From Ruegeria sp. SCSIO 43209 (GTDB lineage Bacteria > Pseudomonadota > Alphaproteobacteria > Rhodobacterales > Rhodobacteraceae), in assembly GCF_019904295.1 (NCBI RefSeq), contig NZ_CP065359.1:2505001-2569000 (forward strand): a DNA stretch of 64,000 nt. Direction: 5' to 3'. The notes beneath the pieces were generated by a model that was not told the origin of the DNA, did not search any database, and saw only the letters and a list, made by a program, of their open reading frames with translations. Positions within the stretch are counted from its first letter, which is position 1. Each line of letters starts with the position of its first letter. A program made the translations under genes and the position numbers. Shown in pieces: positions 1 through 9,810 of the stretch.

Positions 1-809
1 GCGCATTCCCCAATTCAATGGTGGATTGCATCGTGCCCGCTACAACAGACCAAGTGATATCACAATGCCACGCACTTGGCGTCGATGACCAAGCACCCGT
101 ATCGCACGAGAACTATCGCCAATGGGTGATCGAGGACGATTTCTGCGCCGGGCGCCCACCCCTTGAACAGGTTGGCGTCACGCTGACCCGTGATGTCCAA
201 AGCTATGAGACGATGAAACTGCGCATTTTGAACGGCGGTCACCAGTTGCTTGCTAATGTCGGCGAAATACTTAATGTCCCGACAATTTCGGATTGCATGC
301 AGGACCGGGATATCCTGGCGTTTTTCAGAAAGGTCCAAGAAGAAGAAATTCTGCCTCATGTCGCAGCCGTCCCCGGAGCGACTGCAAATGAATACCTTGA
401 GCAGGTTGAGACGCGATTTGCAAATACGGCCATTCACGACACGACGCGCCGGGTTGCTTTCGATGGATCGGCGCGACACCCCGGGTTCTTGCTGCCGTCA
501 CTTCGTGATGCACTTGCGGCAGGCTCTTCCATAAGCGGGCTCGCGCTGGCCGAAGCTTTCTGGTGCCGGATGTGTGCAGGATACCGTGAAGATGGCTCCG
601 AAATCGCCCCCAATGACCCCCAATGGGAGAGTCTACAGAAAGCTTCGCTGGCTTCCAAAGACGATCCAGAACTCTGGGTCGGCCAGCAACACTATAGCGA
701 TGCTTGCGCCCTCGGCGCAGGCTTTCCCAGAGCTTTTGCCTTCTGGCTAACTACGATCTGGAAACACGGCAGTCGGGCAGCTATCGCGGAATATATCAAT
801 CGCAGTTGA
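1..809 (+). CDS. Mannitol/fructuronate-type polyol dehydrogenase, C-terminal part (5' end outside window)
   Basis: This is the C-terminal part of a long-chain polyol dehydrogenase of the mannitol 2-dehydrogenase / fructuronate reductase family, an NAD(P)-dependent cytoplasmic enzyme interconverting a sugar alcohol and a ketose or uronate. The frame is open to the first base; it reads AFPNS just before VDCIVPATT, which is the family's FPNSMVDRIVPATT signature, so the ATG at 18 is internal. The KLRILNGGH segment carries the family's catalytic Lys/Asn/His residues. The last half is the helical C-terminal domain, and the gene ends normally at 807-809. The N-terminal Rossmann domain lies outside the window, so the exact substrate cannot be decided. 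Confidence 0.88.
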   Translation, partial: AFPNSMVDCIVPATTDQVISQCHALGVDDQAPVSHENYRQWVIEDDFCAGRPPLEQVGVTLTRDVQSYETMKLRILNGGHQLLANVGEILNVPTISDCMQDRDILAFFRKVQEEEILPHVAAVPGATANEYLEQVETRFANTAIHDTTRRVAFDGSARHPGFLLPSLRDALAAGSSISGLALAEAFWCRMCAGYREDGSEIAPNDPQWESLQKASLASKDDPELWVGQQHYSDACALGAGFPRAFAFWLTTIWKHGSRAAIAEYINRS

Positions 810-1226
810 GCCCTTTTCTGAACGCGCTTTGCAGAGCAGGGTCAGTCGCCGATACGAATATCGAGCGACACAGTATTCAGCCATCCGGCCTTAGCGAAGC
901 CGTTGATTTTGATACGACCCCAATACCCACTACGCGCAAGTTTTGCGATTTTCGCCTATAAGTTCTTCCATCATGTCCACGCATCCGAGAAGTTGTCATC
1001 GAATTTAAGCGCAAACCAAGTCGGCGGAGAGCCCTTAAAGGATCAAAATGAGCGACGCCTCATTTAACGCACAGGTCGTGTAGCGGCCCTTCATTCGTGT
1101 TATCAATTGTGTCAACCAGAGGATTGGTTGCTTTTTTCGACAATAGTTGCCCGCTTAGACGAGACACTGCTTAAACTAAAAATCAGAATTACTTCGCTTT
1201 GCGTCGATGAATAAAGTAGTCAACAA
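810..1226. other. Intergenic region without recognisable gene
   Basis: No coding sequence, hairpin or repeat that I can support. The last 60 bases are AT-rich and probably hold the promoter of the phosphatase gene that follows. An in-frame TAA at 1212 closes that gene's frame upstream, leaving the GTG at 1227 as its first possible start. Confidence 0.4.
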
Positions 1227-1835
1227 GTGCGAGACCAGAACATCAGCCCAACCTTCTATTTGCTTCGTCACGGCGAGACCGAATGGAACTCCCAAAAACG
1301 GAGGCAAGGACGTCGGGACTCGCCCCTGACCGACCGAGGCATTCGTCAAGCATTGGCAAACGCAAGTAAACTACGAAGCCGCCTTTCTTTCGATCATTCG
1401 CTTTCAATATTTTCGAGCCCGCTTGGCCGAGCTGCACAGACAGCATCAATCGTGATCAAGGAACTAGGTCTGCCGCCAGAAATCATCGAGTACGAGACCA
1501 GTTTGGTGGAATGCAGTTTCGGGCAATGGGAAGGATTGACTGAAAAAGAGATCACTCGACAGTTTCCCAAGGAATGGGAAGCGCGATGCTCTGATCGCTG
1601 GAATTATCCACCCCCGGGTGGAGAGTCCTATGCTGACGTGCACAATCGTGTTTCCTCATGGTATTCGAGCAGCTCGTTCGAAGGAACAGTGATAATTGTT
1701 GGCCACGGATTAACATCCCGCGTGTTTCGAGGAATCTTCCTGGGCCTATCCGCACAAGAGGTATTTGAATTGAACGAACCTCAAGACGGCTTCATCAGGT
1801 TGCAAGACGGACATTCAGCCTACATTGAACACTAA
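1227..1835 (+). CDS. Histidine phosphatase family protein (phosphoglycerate mutase-like)
   Basis: A 202-residue cytoplasmic phosphatase of the histidine phosphatase superfamily, branch 1 (PhoE/GpmB/CobC-like). The LLRHGETEWN motif near residues 12-20 carries the phosphorylated histidine, and VGHGLTSRVF near residue 156 carries the second catalytic His. The length is typical for a small monodomain member. The start is a GTG at 1227, the only option because a stop lies just upstream; the ribosome site is weak. It stands alone between two intergenic regions, so its substrate (sugar phosphate, nucleotide or cofactor precursor) cannot be inferred. Confidence 0.85.
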   Translation: MRDQNISPTFYLLRHGETEWNSQKRRQGRRDSPLTDRGIRQALANASKLRSRLSFDHSLSIFSSPLGRAAQTASIVIKELGLPPEIIEYETSLVECSFGQWEGLTEKEITRQFPKEWEARCSDRWNYPPPGGESYADVHNRVSSWYSSSSFEGTVIIVGHGLTSRVFRGIFLGLSAQEVFELNEPQDGFIRLQDGHSAYIEH

Positions 1836-2266
1836 AGCTTCGTTGATTGGGCATTTGTCCCGAGTATCCGGTTTTCCGTTGGTTGCAGGTCCAAATTATT
1901 ATCTCGATGAAGCGGGGGATATCGGCTCATTCACCGCAAATTCAATACGACACTGAGTTTTCACAAACTGCGCCCCTGTAGTTGAATGCGCCACTTCAAG
2001 GATAGATTTGTTTTTCTCGGTATGTTTTTTTGTTAGTGTAACACACTGTTCACGCCGACCTCTCCAAGCGAAGCAATTTCTGCTGCACACGGATCTTAAT
2101 CGCATCCATTGGCCAGCCTTTCGGCATGATCCAATGCGGCTACCTAACAATTGCACGGTGCTTTAGACGATGGTTCTTTTGCAAATTTAGGCTAGTTGAT
2201 GTGTCTGATCCTTCCCAACTGCAACTGAAAAGAACATGAACGGCGTCAGCTTTTGTGGCGCGGTGC
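1836..2266. other. Intergenic region, no supported gene
   Basis: Nothing convincing on either strand. A short minus-strand reading frame at 1899-2156 has no ribosome site and no recognisable motif. The region separates a plus-strand gene from the minus-strand ugp operon, so the 3' ends converge on it, but I see no strong terminator hairpin. Confidence 0.35.
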
Positions 2267-3214
2267 TCACCGGCAATCGACACTCCACCTCACGCCCAAA
2301 TCCGACAGATGCCTTTGAACCCGCCCAGGATAATCAGATACAATTGCATCCACGCGCAGGTCGATCATTCTGCCTATTTCTTCGTGCGAATTGACCGTCC
2401 ATACGGCAACACATAGGCCCAGTTCTTTTGCGCGCGCCACATTTTCAGCCGTTACATCCGTGTAGTATGGGCACCAAAGCGAACCGCCAGCTTGCTTGAC
2501 CAAATTTGGAATTTCATCACGACGACCACGAAAGTCAGGGCAAACCGCTTTCGAGGAATCCTCACCAACATCCGCCGCGTTTTCCGGAAGCTGCGTCAGG
2601 TAGGAAGACGGCATGTCAGGAGCCTGCCGCTGACACTCCTCCAACAGGTTCCAATCAAAACTGTGGAGCACCGCGCGCGAAGACAATCCTTTGTCACGTA
2701 CTTCTTGAAGAACCCGCCCGACAAATTTCTTCCTATAAAGCGCATCGTGAGCCAAATCCGGATCCGACTTCAGTTCGAGCATCAAATAGGCGTCGCCGTA
2801 TTTTGGATCATCAACCAAATCCAGCAAATCCTGCAACTTTGGAACACGGATGCCATCCAGTTGAGCCTGGTCCGGAAACCGTTGGCCATAAGCCGAATGA
2901 CCATCCAACCGCCCGATGTCAAATTGCTGGATTTGCTCGAACGTCAATGACGAGACCTTCGGCTCTTCTCCGGTCAGAAACAGGCCATTTGCGTCACGAA
3001 AGCTAGGAGCGTGCAGCCGATGGTTGTGGGTTATGATCGGTACGTCATCGGCCGTCAGGACAACATCAAACTCAAGCAGCGGGACGCCGATAGAGAGCGA
3101 AAAGTCAAAGCCAATCATACTGTTTTCGGGCAGCACACCCCGCGCACCTCGATGCCCCACAACCCGGATCAGGTTTTTGCCACCACGAAAGGCTTCAACC
3201 TGTGGAAAGACCAT
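2267..3214 (-). CDS. ugpQ: Glycerophosphodiester phosphodiesterase of the ugp operon
   Basis: A 315-residue GDPD-family enzyme that hydrolyses glycerophosphodiesters to glycerol-3-phosphate and an alcohol. The N-terminus carries VGHRGARG followed by PENS, the family's first catalytic histidine and its partner, and LEFDVVLTADDVPIITHNH supplies the metal-binding Glu/Asp and second His. There is no signal peptide, so it should act in the cytoplasm on imported diesters, as E. coli UgpQ does. Its ATG overlaps the stop codon of the ATPase gene by one base (TGATG), so it is the last gene of the ugpBAEC operon. The pairing with a glycerol-3-phosphate importer makes the assignment strong. Confidence 0.93.
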   Translation of the reverse strand: MVFPQVEAFRGGKNLIRVVGHRGARGVLPENSMIGFDFSLSIGVPLLEFDVVLTADDVPIITHNHRLHAPSFRDANGLFLTGEEPKVSSLTFEQIQQFDIGRLDGHSAYGQRFPDQAQLDGIRVPKLQDLLDLVDDPKYGDAYLMLELKSDPDLAHDALYRKKFVGRVLQEVRDKGLSSRAVLHSFDWNLLEECQRQAPDMPSSYLTQLPENAADVGEDSSKAVCPDFRGRRDEIPNLVKQAGGSLWCPYYTDVTAENVARAKELGLCVAVWTVNSHEEIGRMIDLRVDAIVSDYPGRVQRHLSDLGVRWSVDCR

Positions 3215-4269
3215 CAGCCTTCCAACCTCTTGCCGGATGAATGGTCAAACAGATGCATGTGCTCTGAGGCAACTGAGAACCGCATGCTCGGATGCCGGCC
3301 TTCGATTGGGTGGACACCCGGAAGACTTATCGTAATCGCGTCGCCTGCATCCGTGAGCTGGCCATGCAATAAGGTGTTTGCGCCTAGCGGTTCCGCCATC
3401 TGAATAGCGGCTTCCAACGGACCATTGTCGTCCAGAAACAGATGCTCTGGTCGGATTCCAAGCTTTAGTGGGATATCAGGCCCCGTGGATGGGCCAATCT
3501 CTAAGCCCCCTATCTTAACCGTTCCGTTTTCACGCTGAGCATCAAAGATATTCATTGCAGGGCTACCAATAAACTGAGCCGCGAAAAGGGTTCCTGGTGT
3601 TTCATATACCTCCAATGGCGTCCCAATCTGCTCAGCGATGCCTCCGTTCATCACGATCATCCTGTCTGCCATCGTCATCGCTTCGACCTGATCGTGAGTC
3701 ACGTAAAGCGATGTAATTCCAAGCTTTTCCTGAAGCTCGCGGATTTCTAAACGCATCTGAACACGCAGCTTTGCATCAAGATTTGAGAGTGGTTCATCAA
3801 ACAGGAAAACCGCCGGCTCGCGAACAATTGCCCGCCCCATTGCCACCCTTTGGCGTTGACCGCCTGAAAGCTGCCGGGGTTTGCGGTCCAACAAAGCTTC
3901 CAGCTGCAACAGTTTGGCGGCCTCGGTCACCTTCTGGTCAATCTGGTTCTTTGGAAGCCCCGCGATTTTCAGCCCATACCCCATGTTCTGGCGCACCGAC
4001 ATATGTGGGTAGAGCGCGTAATTCTGGAACACCATCGCGATATCGCGATCCATCGGCTCTTTGTCGTTGGCTCGTTCTTCTCCAATCCGGATTTCACCGG
4101 ACGTTACGGTTTCAAGGCCCGCAACCATTCGCAAAAGCGTGGATTTTCCGCAGCCCGAAGGGCCAACAATCACAATGAATTCACCGTCCGCAATATCTAT
4201 GTCGATGCCATGGATAACATCCGTCGGGCCAAAGCTCTTTTTGACATTCTCTAAGTTTACTGTTGCCAT
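3214..4269 (-). CDS. ugpC: sn-glycerol-3-phosphate ABC transporter ATPase UgpC
   Basis: A 351-residue ABC ATPase of the MalK/UgpC type that energises uptake through UgpA/UgpE. Walker A is GPSGCGKST (about residues 37-45), the signature is LSGGQRQRVAMGRA, and Walker B is FLFDEPLSNLDA. The roughly 120-residue C-terminal extension with GIRPEHLFL is the TOBE/OB regulatory domain of the MalK subfamily. It lies 3 bp after ugpE and overlaps the GDPD start. MalK-type ATPases serve several sugar importers; the operon partners and the GDPD point to glycerol-3-phosphate or its diesters. Confidence 0.94.
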   Translation of the reverse strand: MATVNLENVKKSFGPTDVIHGIDIDIADGEFIVIVGPSGCGKSTLLRMVAGLETVTSGEIRIGEERANDKEPMDRDIAMVFQNYALYPHMSVRQNMGYGLKIAGLPKNQIDQKVTEAAKLLQLEALLDRKPRQLSGGQRQRVAMGRAIVREPAVFLFDEPLSNLDAKLRVQMRLEIRELQEKLGITSLYVTHDQVEAMTMADRMIVMNGGIAEQIGTPLEVYETPGTLFAAQFIGSPAMNIFDAQRENGTVKIGGLEIGPSTGPDIPLKLGIRPEHLFLDDNGPLEAAIQMAEPLGANTLLHGQLTDAGDAITISLPGVHPIEGRHPSMRFSVASEHMHLFDHSSGKRLEG

Positions 4270-4272
4270 TTT

Positions 4273-5130
4273 TTATTTCTCGCTATCGACAAGGCCGCGG
4301 ACAAAGAGCTTTTGCATAGACACCACCACGATGACCGGCGGGATCATCGCCAAAATCGAAGTGGCCATGATGACCGGCCATTCCGCTACGTCGTCGCCGG
4401 ATGGGAACATCTGTTTGATACCCATCACGATGGTGTTCATTTCAGGATCGGTAGTGATGAGCAGCGGCCAGAGATATTGATTCCACCCGTAGATAAAAAG
4501 GATCACGAACAGCGCCGCGATATTCGTTCGGCTCATGGGGACCACGATATCAATGAAGAACCGCATCGGGCGGGCACCATCGACGCGTGCAGCTTCGGCC
4601 AGTTCATCCGGGATCGTCAGAAAGAACTGCCGGAACAGGAACGTTGCCGTGGCCGAGGCGATTAAGGGGAAGATCAGCCCATAGTAGCTGTTGAGCATGC
4701 CGAACCCGGCGACAACTTCGAACGTCGGCACAATACGAACCTCGACCGGAAGCATAAGCGTTAGGAAGATCAGCCAAAAGAACGTCGTTCGCCCGGGAAA
4801 ACGGAAATAGACGATCGCAAAAGCTGACAGCAGCGAAATTATGATCTTGCCCACTGCGATTCCGATGGCCATCACAAGACTGTTGAACAACATTGTGGCG
4901 ACTGGGACGTTCACACCGGAGAACAGCGCGGCCTTATAGTTTTCCCAGAATTGATCGCCGGGAAGAATGGGCATGGGCGGCGAAACGATTTCCGGCTGGG
5001 TCACAGTCGATGCCACGAACGCCAGCCAGATCGGGAAAAAGATGATTAAGACGCCAAGGATCATCATGGCATGGGTCAACCAGATCCCCATTCCACGTTT
5101 TTCGACCATTCCGTGTTGTTGGGCTGCCAT
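4273..5130 (-). CDS. ugpE: sn-glycerol-3-phosphate ABC transporter permease UgpE
   Basis: A 285-residue inner-membrane permease of the MalG/UgpE class with about six predicted membrane segments. The EAA loop that contacts the ATPase is visible as [20 protein letters not shown]. The ATG at 5130 overlaps the stop of ugpA (TGATG), indicating translational coupling. It pairs with UgpA to form the channel of the importer. Confidence 0.93.
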   Translation of the reverse strand: MAAQQHGMVEKRGMGIWLTHAMMILGVLIIFFPIWLAFVASTVTQPEIVSPPMPILPGDQFWENYKAALFSGVNVPVATMLFNSLVMAIGIAVGKIIISLLSAFAIVYFRFPGRTTFFWLIFLTLMLPVEVRIVPTFEVVAGFGMLNSYYGLIFPLIASATATFLFRQFFLTIPDELAEAARVDGARPMRFFIDIVVPMSRTNIAALFVILFIYGWNQYLWPLLITTDPEMNTIVMGIKQMFPSGDDVAEWPVIMATSILAMIPPVIVVVSMQKLFVRGLVDSEK

Positions 5131-6011
5131 CAGTAGTGCACCCTTTTTTCCACGTATTTGAATTGGATGACGGTCAGCAGACCAACGACAATAAGCAGGA
5201 TGACGGACTGAGCGGAGGACGAACCGAGATCTTGTCCAACGAACCCATCCGAGAAGACTTTGTAGACTAGAATGGTCGTCGCCTGCTGTGGGCCACCGCC
5301 AGTGATCGTGTGGATGACGCCAAAGGTCTCAAAGAATGCGTAGACAACATTCACCACCAACAGGAAGAACGCGGTTGGTGACAAAAGCGGCAGCACGATT
5401 GTGAAGAACCGGCGCCAGAAGCGCGCGCCGTCAATTGCCGCAGCCTCGATCACCGATCTTGGGACCGACTGCAGCGCTGCGAAGAAGAACAAGAAGTTAT
5501 AGCTGATTCGCCCCCAGGCCGAGGCTACAACCACCAGGCCCATGGCCTCGGTGCCGTTCAGAACGTGGTTCCAGTCATAACCAAGCTGGCCGAGGTACCA
5601 CGACACGACACCAACACGTGTGTTGAACATGAACAGCCACAGCACGCCTGCAACAGCGGGGGCAACGGCGTAGGGCCAGATCAGCAGCGTCCGGTAAATA
5701 CCCGATCCTTTGATCAGGCGGTCCGCTATGACGGCCAGAAACAACGCCGGGATCATCGAACACAGCGTGACGAGCGTTGAAAACACCGCCGTCGTCACGA
5801 AAGAAGCACGGTAGAATTTATCGCTCAGCAGGAATTCAAAGTTGCCGAACCCCACGAATTGGGACGACAGCCCAAAGGGATCAGGTATGAACAAAGACTG
5901 CCAAACCGCCTGTCCGGCCGGATAGAAAAAGAAAACGGCGGAGATAATGACCTGAGGGGCGATCAGAGCCAATGGCAGAAGCCAGCCGCGAAAGGTGACG
6001 CGTTTTTCCAT
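5130..6011 (-). CDS. ugpA: sn-glycerol-3-phosphate ABC transporter permease UgpA
   Basis: A 293-residue permease of the MalF/UgpA class. It shows an N-terminal membrane segment near residues 10-30 and further hydrophobic segments. The coupling loop is [16 protein letters not shown], with the conserved EAAxxDGA core. The gene lies 61 bp downstream of ugpB; the gap holds a strong hairpin (6036-6062), so its expression is probably lower than that of ugpB. It forms the membrane channel with UgpE. Confidence 0.93.
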   Translation of the reverse strand: MEKRVTFRGWLLPLALIAPQVIISAVFFFYPAGQAVWQSLFIPDPFGLSSQFVGFGNFEFLLSDKFYRASFVTTAVFSTLVTLCSMIPALFLAVIADRLIKGSGIYRTLLIWPYAVAPAVAGVLWLFMFNTRVGVVSWYLGQLGYDWNHVLNGTEAMGLVVVASAWGRISYNFLFFFAALQSVPRSVIEAAAIDGARFWRRFFTIVLPLLSPTAFFLLVVNVVYAFFETFGVIHTITGGGPQQATTILVYKVFSDGFVGQDLGSSSAQSVILLIVVGLLTVIQFKYVEKRVHY

Positions 6012-6035
6012 CCCGATAAACCACCGAATAAAGAA

Positions 6036-6062
6036 GATGCGGGCCCGAAACAGGCCCGCATC
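6036..6062 (-). terminator. Intercistronic hairpin between ugpB and ugpA
   Basis: Perfect 10-bp stem GATGCGGGCC / GGCCCGCATC with a 7-base loop, 10 bases after the ugpB stop codon. In the minus direction it is followed by a moderately T-rich stretch. It is best read as a 3' stabilising or partly terminating hairpin that favours binding-protein mRNA over the downstream permease genes. The same arrangement recurs after both tctC genes of the window. Confidence 0.75.
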
Positions 6063-6072
6063 GAATTAGGAC

Positions 6073-7383
6073 TTATTGATTGGCAGACTCGAACCGGCGC
6101 AGTAGGGCATCGCCGCGTTCTTTCGCACTGTCCATTGCTTCCTGAGCGGTCTTTTCACCGGACCAGACAGCCTCGAGCTCTTCGTCGATGATGCCGCGAA
6201 TCTGGTCAAACGACCCCAGACGCAGACCCTTCGAATTCGCAGTCGGCTCTTTGGCGGTCATCTGTATGACAGCAATGTCAGTACCTGGGTTTTCTTCATA
6301 GAAACCAGCATTTCGGGTCGCGACGCCAGCTTCGGCGGTGATTGGAAGATACCCTGTGTTCTGGTGCCAGTTCGCCTGAACGTCCGAAGATGACAGGAAG
6401 CTCAGGAATTCACCGACACCTTTGTATTCTTCAGGATCGTGACCCTCCATCACCCAAAGCGAAGCGCCACCAATAATGGTGTTTTGCGGCTCGCTTACGA
6501 CCGCCTCCCAATAGGGCAATGGGCGCACGTCGAATTCGAACTCAGCCTCAGAGCTAATGCCGGCATAACCTGCCGAACTTTCGGTGAATAGCGCGCATTC
6601 ACCTGCCCGGAAGTTCGCGCCACCTTCATTTCTGCGGCCGGTATAGATGAATTTACCATCTTTGGCCCAGTCACCCATCGCGGTCAGGTGCGCCACCTGC
6701 GTCGGTCCATTCAACATCAGTTCGGTATCAAGACCGGCAAATCCATTATCCTTCGAAGCGAATGGGACGTCGTGATAGGCCGAAAGGTTCTCAAGGTGGA
6801 TCCAGCTTTGCCAAGCAGTGACCAGCGGACAGTCTTCACCCCCAGCCTTAAGCTGGTCAAGAACGTCACCAACTTTTTCCCAGGTCGACAAATCCGTGTC
6901 AGGGTCAACACCCGCCGCTTCCATAGCATCGCGATTGACCCAGAGAACGGGTGTTGACGAGTTGAAGGGCAGCGACAGCATGTCCCCGTCAGTGGTCGTA
7001 TAGTAGCCTTTGACGGCACCAATGTAGGCATCAGGATCGAATGATGCACCGCTTTCAGCCATCACTTCATACACGGGTTTGATAGCCCCTTCGGCCGACA
7101 TCATCGTTGCCGTGCCTACTTCGAAAACCATCAGGATATGTGGTTGTTCACCTGCTCGGAAAGCAGCAATACCCGCATTCAAGGTTTCCGAATAGTTGCC
7201 TTTATGGCTTTCTACTACAGTGAACTCATCTTGGCTGGCATTGAACTCTTCAACCTGAGCCTTCACAAGATCGCCTAGTCGACCGGTGAAGGCATGCCAG
7301 AACTGAATTTCGGTTTGCGCCATAGCCGCCACCGGCGACAGAGCAGTTGTTAAGGCGAGAGCGCCTAGAAAATTCTTTTTCAT
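6073..7383 (-). CDS. ugpB: sn-glycerol-3-phosphate ABC transporter periplasmic binding protein UgpB
   Basis: A 436-residue extracellular solute-binding protein (family 1). The start is placed at 7383 because GGAGG lies 5 bases upstream; an ATG 12 bases earlier has no comparable site. The N-terminus MKKNFLGALALTTALSPVAAMA is a Sec signal peptide with cleavage expected after AMA. The mature start QTEIQFWHAFTGRLGD resembles UgpB. It delivers glycerol-3-phosphate or glycerophosphodiesters to UgpAE. It is the first gene of ugpBAEC-ugpQ and is transcribed away from the LysR gene at 7565. Confidence 0.93.
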   Translation of the reverse strand: MKKNFLGALALTTALSPVAAMAQTEIQFWHAFTGRLGDLVKAQVEEFNASQDEFTVVESHKGNYSETLNAGIAAFRAGEQPHILMVFEVGTATMMSAEGAIKPVYEVMAESGASFDPDAYIGAVKGYYTTTDGDMLSLPFNSSTPVLWVNRDAMEAAGVDPDTDLSTWEKVGDVLDQLKAGGEDCPLVTAWQSWIHLENLSAYHDVPFASKDNGFAGLDTELMLNGPTQVAHLTAMGDWAKDGKFIYTGRRNEGGANFRAGECALFTESSAGYAGISSEAEFEFDVRPLPYWEAVVSEPQNTIIGGASLWVMEGHDPEEYKGVGEFLSFLSSSDVQANWHQNTGYLPITAEAGVATRNAGFYEENPGTDIAVIQMTAKEPTANSKGLRLGSFDQIRGIIDEELEAVWSGEKTAQEAMDSAKERGDALLRRFESANQ

Positions 7384-7564
7384 GATTCCTCCCATGCATC
7401 AGGGGTTGATGCTTCGTTGAATACCGACCGCAACGCGTAATCAGCACACATGACGATTTCACGACGTTAACGTTACAATTTTATAATTCAAGCATTTAAT
7501 TTTTGAGAAAAACATAACATTACATTATAAACCAACCAGGCAAACAACGAACCAGGTTCAAAAT
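7384..7564. promoter_or_regulatory. AT-rich divergent promoter region between ugpB and a LysR gene
   Basis: About 180 bases, clearly more AT-rich than the flanking genes, between the divergently transcribed ugp operon and the LysR gene. The core around 7465-7535 holds several A/T runs and LysR-like T-N11-A opportunities such as the tract with CATAACATTACATTATAA. The regulator probably binds here and controls both directions. I cannot single out one operator with confidence. Confidence 0.5.
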
Positions 7565-8467
7565 ATGAGTCAAACTTTGCGGATCCGGCAATTGGAAGCG
7601 CTCATGGCCGTTTCCACCAATGGGTCGGTCACTGCTGCAGCAACGGATCTTGGGATAAGTCAGCCCGCAGTCAGCAGACTGCTTTCTGATTTGGAAAAAT
7701 CACTTGGCTTTCAGCTTTTTGATCGCCGCGAAGGTCGCTTGGTGCCCTCACAGGAGGTACGATATCTGCAACCCAGCGTAGAGCGCGTTCTGGAATTGAT
7801 GAAGCAAATCTCGGATGTCAGTCAGGACATCACACAGCGCAAAGCGGGTCACATCCGCGTCGCTTGCTTACCGGGGTTCGCCACAAGTCATCTTCCCGAT
7901 GTCGTCGCCAAGTTTTTGCAGGATCGGCCCGGCGTCACCCTGACGATTGAACCAGATCGACCGGAACGGATTCTCGAGTGGATGATAGGTGAGCAGTATG
8001 ATTTCGGGATCACGGACAGCTTTAACGGTCACCCGGCCGTTGAAAGCAGAAACATCAATGTCCGCACAGTTTGCGTGTTTCCCACCGGGCATGAATTGGA
8101 AAGCCTCGCTGAGGTGACACCAGCGGATATTAAAGATGCTAAAATTATCCATACACGACGCGACAGCGACTTTTTTGGGCGGCTTTCCAAAGCGTTTCAG
8201 AGCGCCAACGTAGAGTTGAATTCCCACATCGAAGTCAGGCAGTTCACCGCAGCTTGTGAGTTGGCACTAAAAGGTGTCGGAGTTTCCGTGGTAAGCGAGT
8301 TGGACGCCATCCAGTATTCAACGCGTGGATTGAGCTATAGGCCGTTCAAGCCATTGCTTCCACATACACTATCGCTTGTGCGCCCAATATTGAAACAACC
8401 GTCACTGGTGACACTCGAATTCATCGAACAGTTTCAAGAAAGCTTAAAACCGTTCAAAGCCCAATGA
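7565..8467 (+). CDS. LysR family regulator, likely controlling the ugp operon
   Basis: A 300-residue LysR-type regulator. The N-terminal winged helix-turn-helix is clear: RQLEALMAVS, then TAAATDLGISQPAVSRLLSDLE as recognition region, then LGFQLFDRREGRLVPS. The rest is a periplasmic-binding-protein-like effector domain (GHIRVACLPGFATSHLP). It is divergent from ugpB across an AT-rich 180-bp region, so control of glycerol-3-phosphate uptake is likely but not shown. The effector is unknown. Confidence 0.9.
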   Translation: MSQTLRIRQLEALMAVSTNGSVTAAATDLGISQPAVSRLLSDLEKSLGFQLFDRREGRLVPSQEVRYLQPSVERVLELMKQISDVSQDITQRKAGHIRVACLPGFATSHLPDVVAKFLQDRPGVTLTIEPDRPERILEWMIGEQYDFGITDSFNGHPAVESRNINVRTVCVFPTGHELESLAEVTPADIKDAKIIHTRRDSDFFGRLSKAFQSANVELNSHIEVRQFTAACELALKGVGVSVVSELDAIQYSTRGLSYRPFKPLLPHTLSLVRPILKQPSLVTLEFIEQFQESLKPFKAQ

Positions 8468-8973
8468 GCCCGTCAAAAAACCACGGCACATGAAAGAGCC
8501 TTTGCGCTGCCGACAAATCACCTACCCCTTTCTGCATAAGAAACATCAGAGTTTTGAGACCTCTGGGCATCATCCGGATCCAGCACCAAAGCGATCCACA
8601 CCCATTCAGCCATGATCAGTGAAACAGCCATAAATTTCGCAAAGGAGCATCAATTGCAAGCTTCCTAATCCTTGCTCGCCAAAGTCCATTTGACCGCGCA
8701 AATAGCATTCGTCTGACCAACGTGCTAGCGCTGCAGTAAGAGGCAGGCTTATCCGTAGTGCAGGTTGATCGAAATGCGGGGACCGATGTTATCGAAGGTT
8801 AAGTTTGAACAACGTAAACGCACTTATGCTGAACCAGCGCACTGTACACGAAATGATCGAGCCAGTTCAGATGCAGGTTTTACGCAGCACCAACAAAACT
8901 GTGTCCAGATAGTTCAGTTTCTCCGATCATTGGCCACCCTTAAACTTCCGCCACTAGAGCAAGGAGCAGAATA
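8468..8973. other. Intergenic region of about 500 bp, no supported gene
   Basis: A short plus-strand frame at 8765-8974 ends on the dioxygenase start (TAATG), but it has no ribosome site and no recognisable motif, so I do not call it. No convincing hairpin or repeat was seen. The last 20 bases contain the dioxygenase ribosome site AAGGAG. Confidence 0.35.
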
Positions 8974-9810
8974 ATGGACATAAGACCACTGACAGGCGGT
9001 TTGGGAGCTGAGATCATGGATGCTGACATCCGCGACAGTACCCAGTTTGAAGATATTCACGCCGCGTTTGCAAAGTACTCTGTGATCGTCGTCAGAGATC
9101 AGCAGGTCAGCCCAGACGATCACCTGGAATTTGCCCGTCGCTTCGGTCCGATCAATGTCAATCGATTCTTCAGACCTGTCGATGGCCATCCTGAGATCGC
9201 CATGGTGCTTAAGGAAAAGGATCAAAGAGAAGCGGTCGGCGAAGGATGGCATACCGACCATTCGTACGATCAAGAACCCGCCATGGGTTCTATTCTCCAT
9301 GCCATCGAAATGCCGCCATACGGCGGGGACACGCTTTTTGTTTCAATGGGCGCAGCCTATGACGCACTGTCCGTGCCGGTGCGCCAGTTTCTGCATGGGC
9401 TTACAGCCATTCATTCATCGCGGCATGTCTTTGGTGCAGCTGCGCAAGAAAGCGAGGCTGCAACGAGCGGGCGTCTGAGCAACGCAGAAAACGCCGTTCA
9501 AGACGCACGCCATCCAGTAGTCATCACGCATCCCTTGAGTGGGCGTCGCGGATTATTCGTGAACCCGGTGTTTACCACGCATATCGAGGGCCTCTCCCGT
9601 GAGGAGTCCGATGCAATCCTTGCCTTGCTCTATGAACATTGCAAACAACCTGAATTCCAATGCCGCGTCCGATGGCGGACTGGAGACATCACCATGTGGG
9701 ACAACCGAGCGACATGGCACAAGGCCATCAACGACTATCACGGATTTCGACGCCTGATGCATCGAGTAACTGTGGAAGGCTCAGCTGTTTCCGCCATTCA
9801 GCCGATATAG
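8974..9810 (+). CDS. TauD/TfdA-family Fe(II)/2-oxoglutarate dioxygenase
   Basis: A 278-residue alpha-ketoglutarate-dependent dioxygenase of the TauD/TfdA family, which hydroxylates small substrates (sulfonates, phenoxyacids, carnitine analogues) with O2 and 2-oxoglutarate. The iron-binding HxD is WHTDHSYD (H93, D95). The distal His is in WDNRATWHKA (H249), and the 2-oxoglutarate-binding Arg is in RLMHRVTVEG. AAGGAG lies 7 bases upstream of the ATG. No transporter or partner gene adjoins it, so the substrate is open; it may be taurine-like or another anion. Confidence 0.88.
   Translation: MDIRPLTGGLGAEIMDADIRDSTQFEDIHAAFAKYSVIVVRDQQVSPDDHLEFARRFGPINVNRFFRPVDGHPEIAMVLKEKDQREAVGEGWHTDHSYDQEPAMGSILHAIEMPPYGGDTLFVSMGAAYDALSVPVRQFLHGLTAIHSSRHVFGAAAQESEAATSGRLSNAENAVQDARHPVVITHPLSGRRGLFVNPVFTTHIEGLSREESDAILALLYEHCKQPEFQCRVRWRTGDITMWDNRATWHKAINDYHGFRRLMHRVTVEGSAVSAIQPI

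Noticed and set aside
2506..3006. 166-residue plus-strand open frame
   Set aside because: Antisense to the GDPD gene, which has clear catalytic motifs.
8765..8974. 69-residue frame ending on the dioxygenase start
   Set aside because: No ribosome site and no protein-like pattern; the TAATG contact is likely chance.
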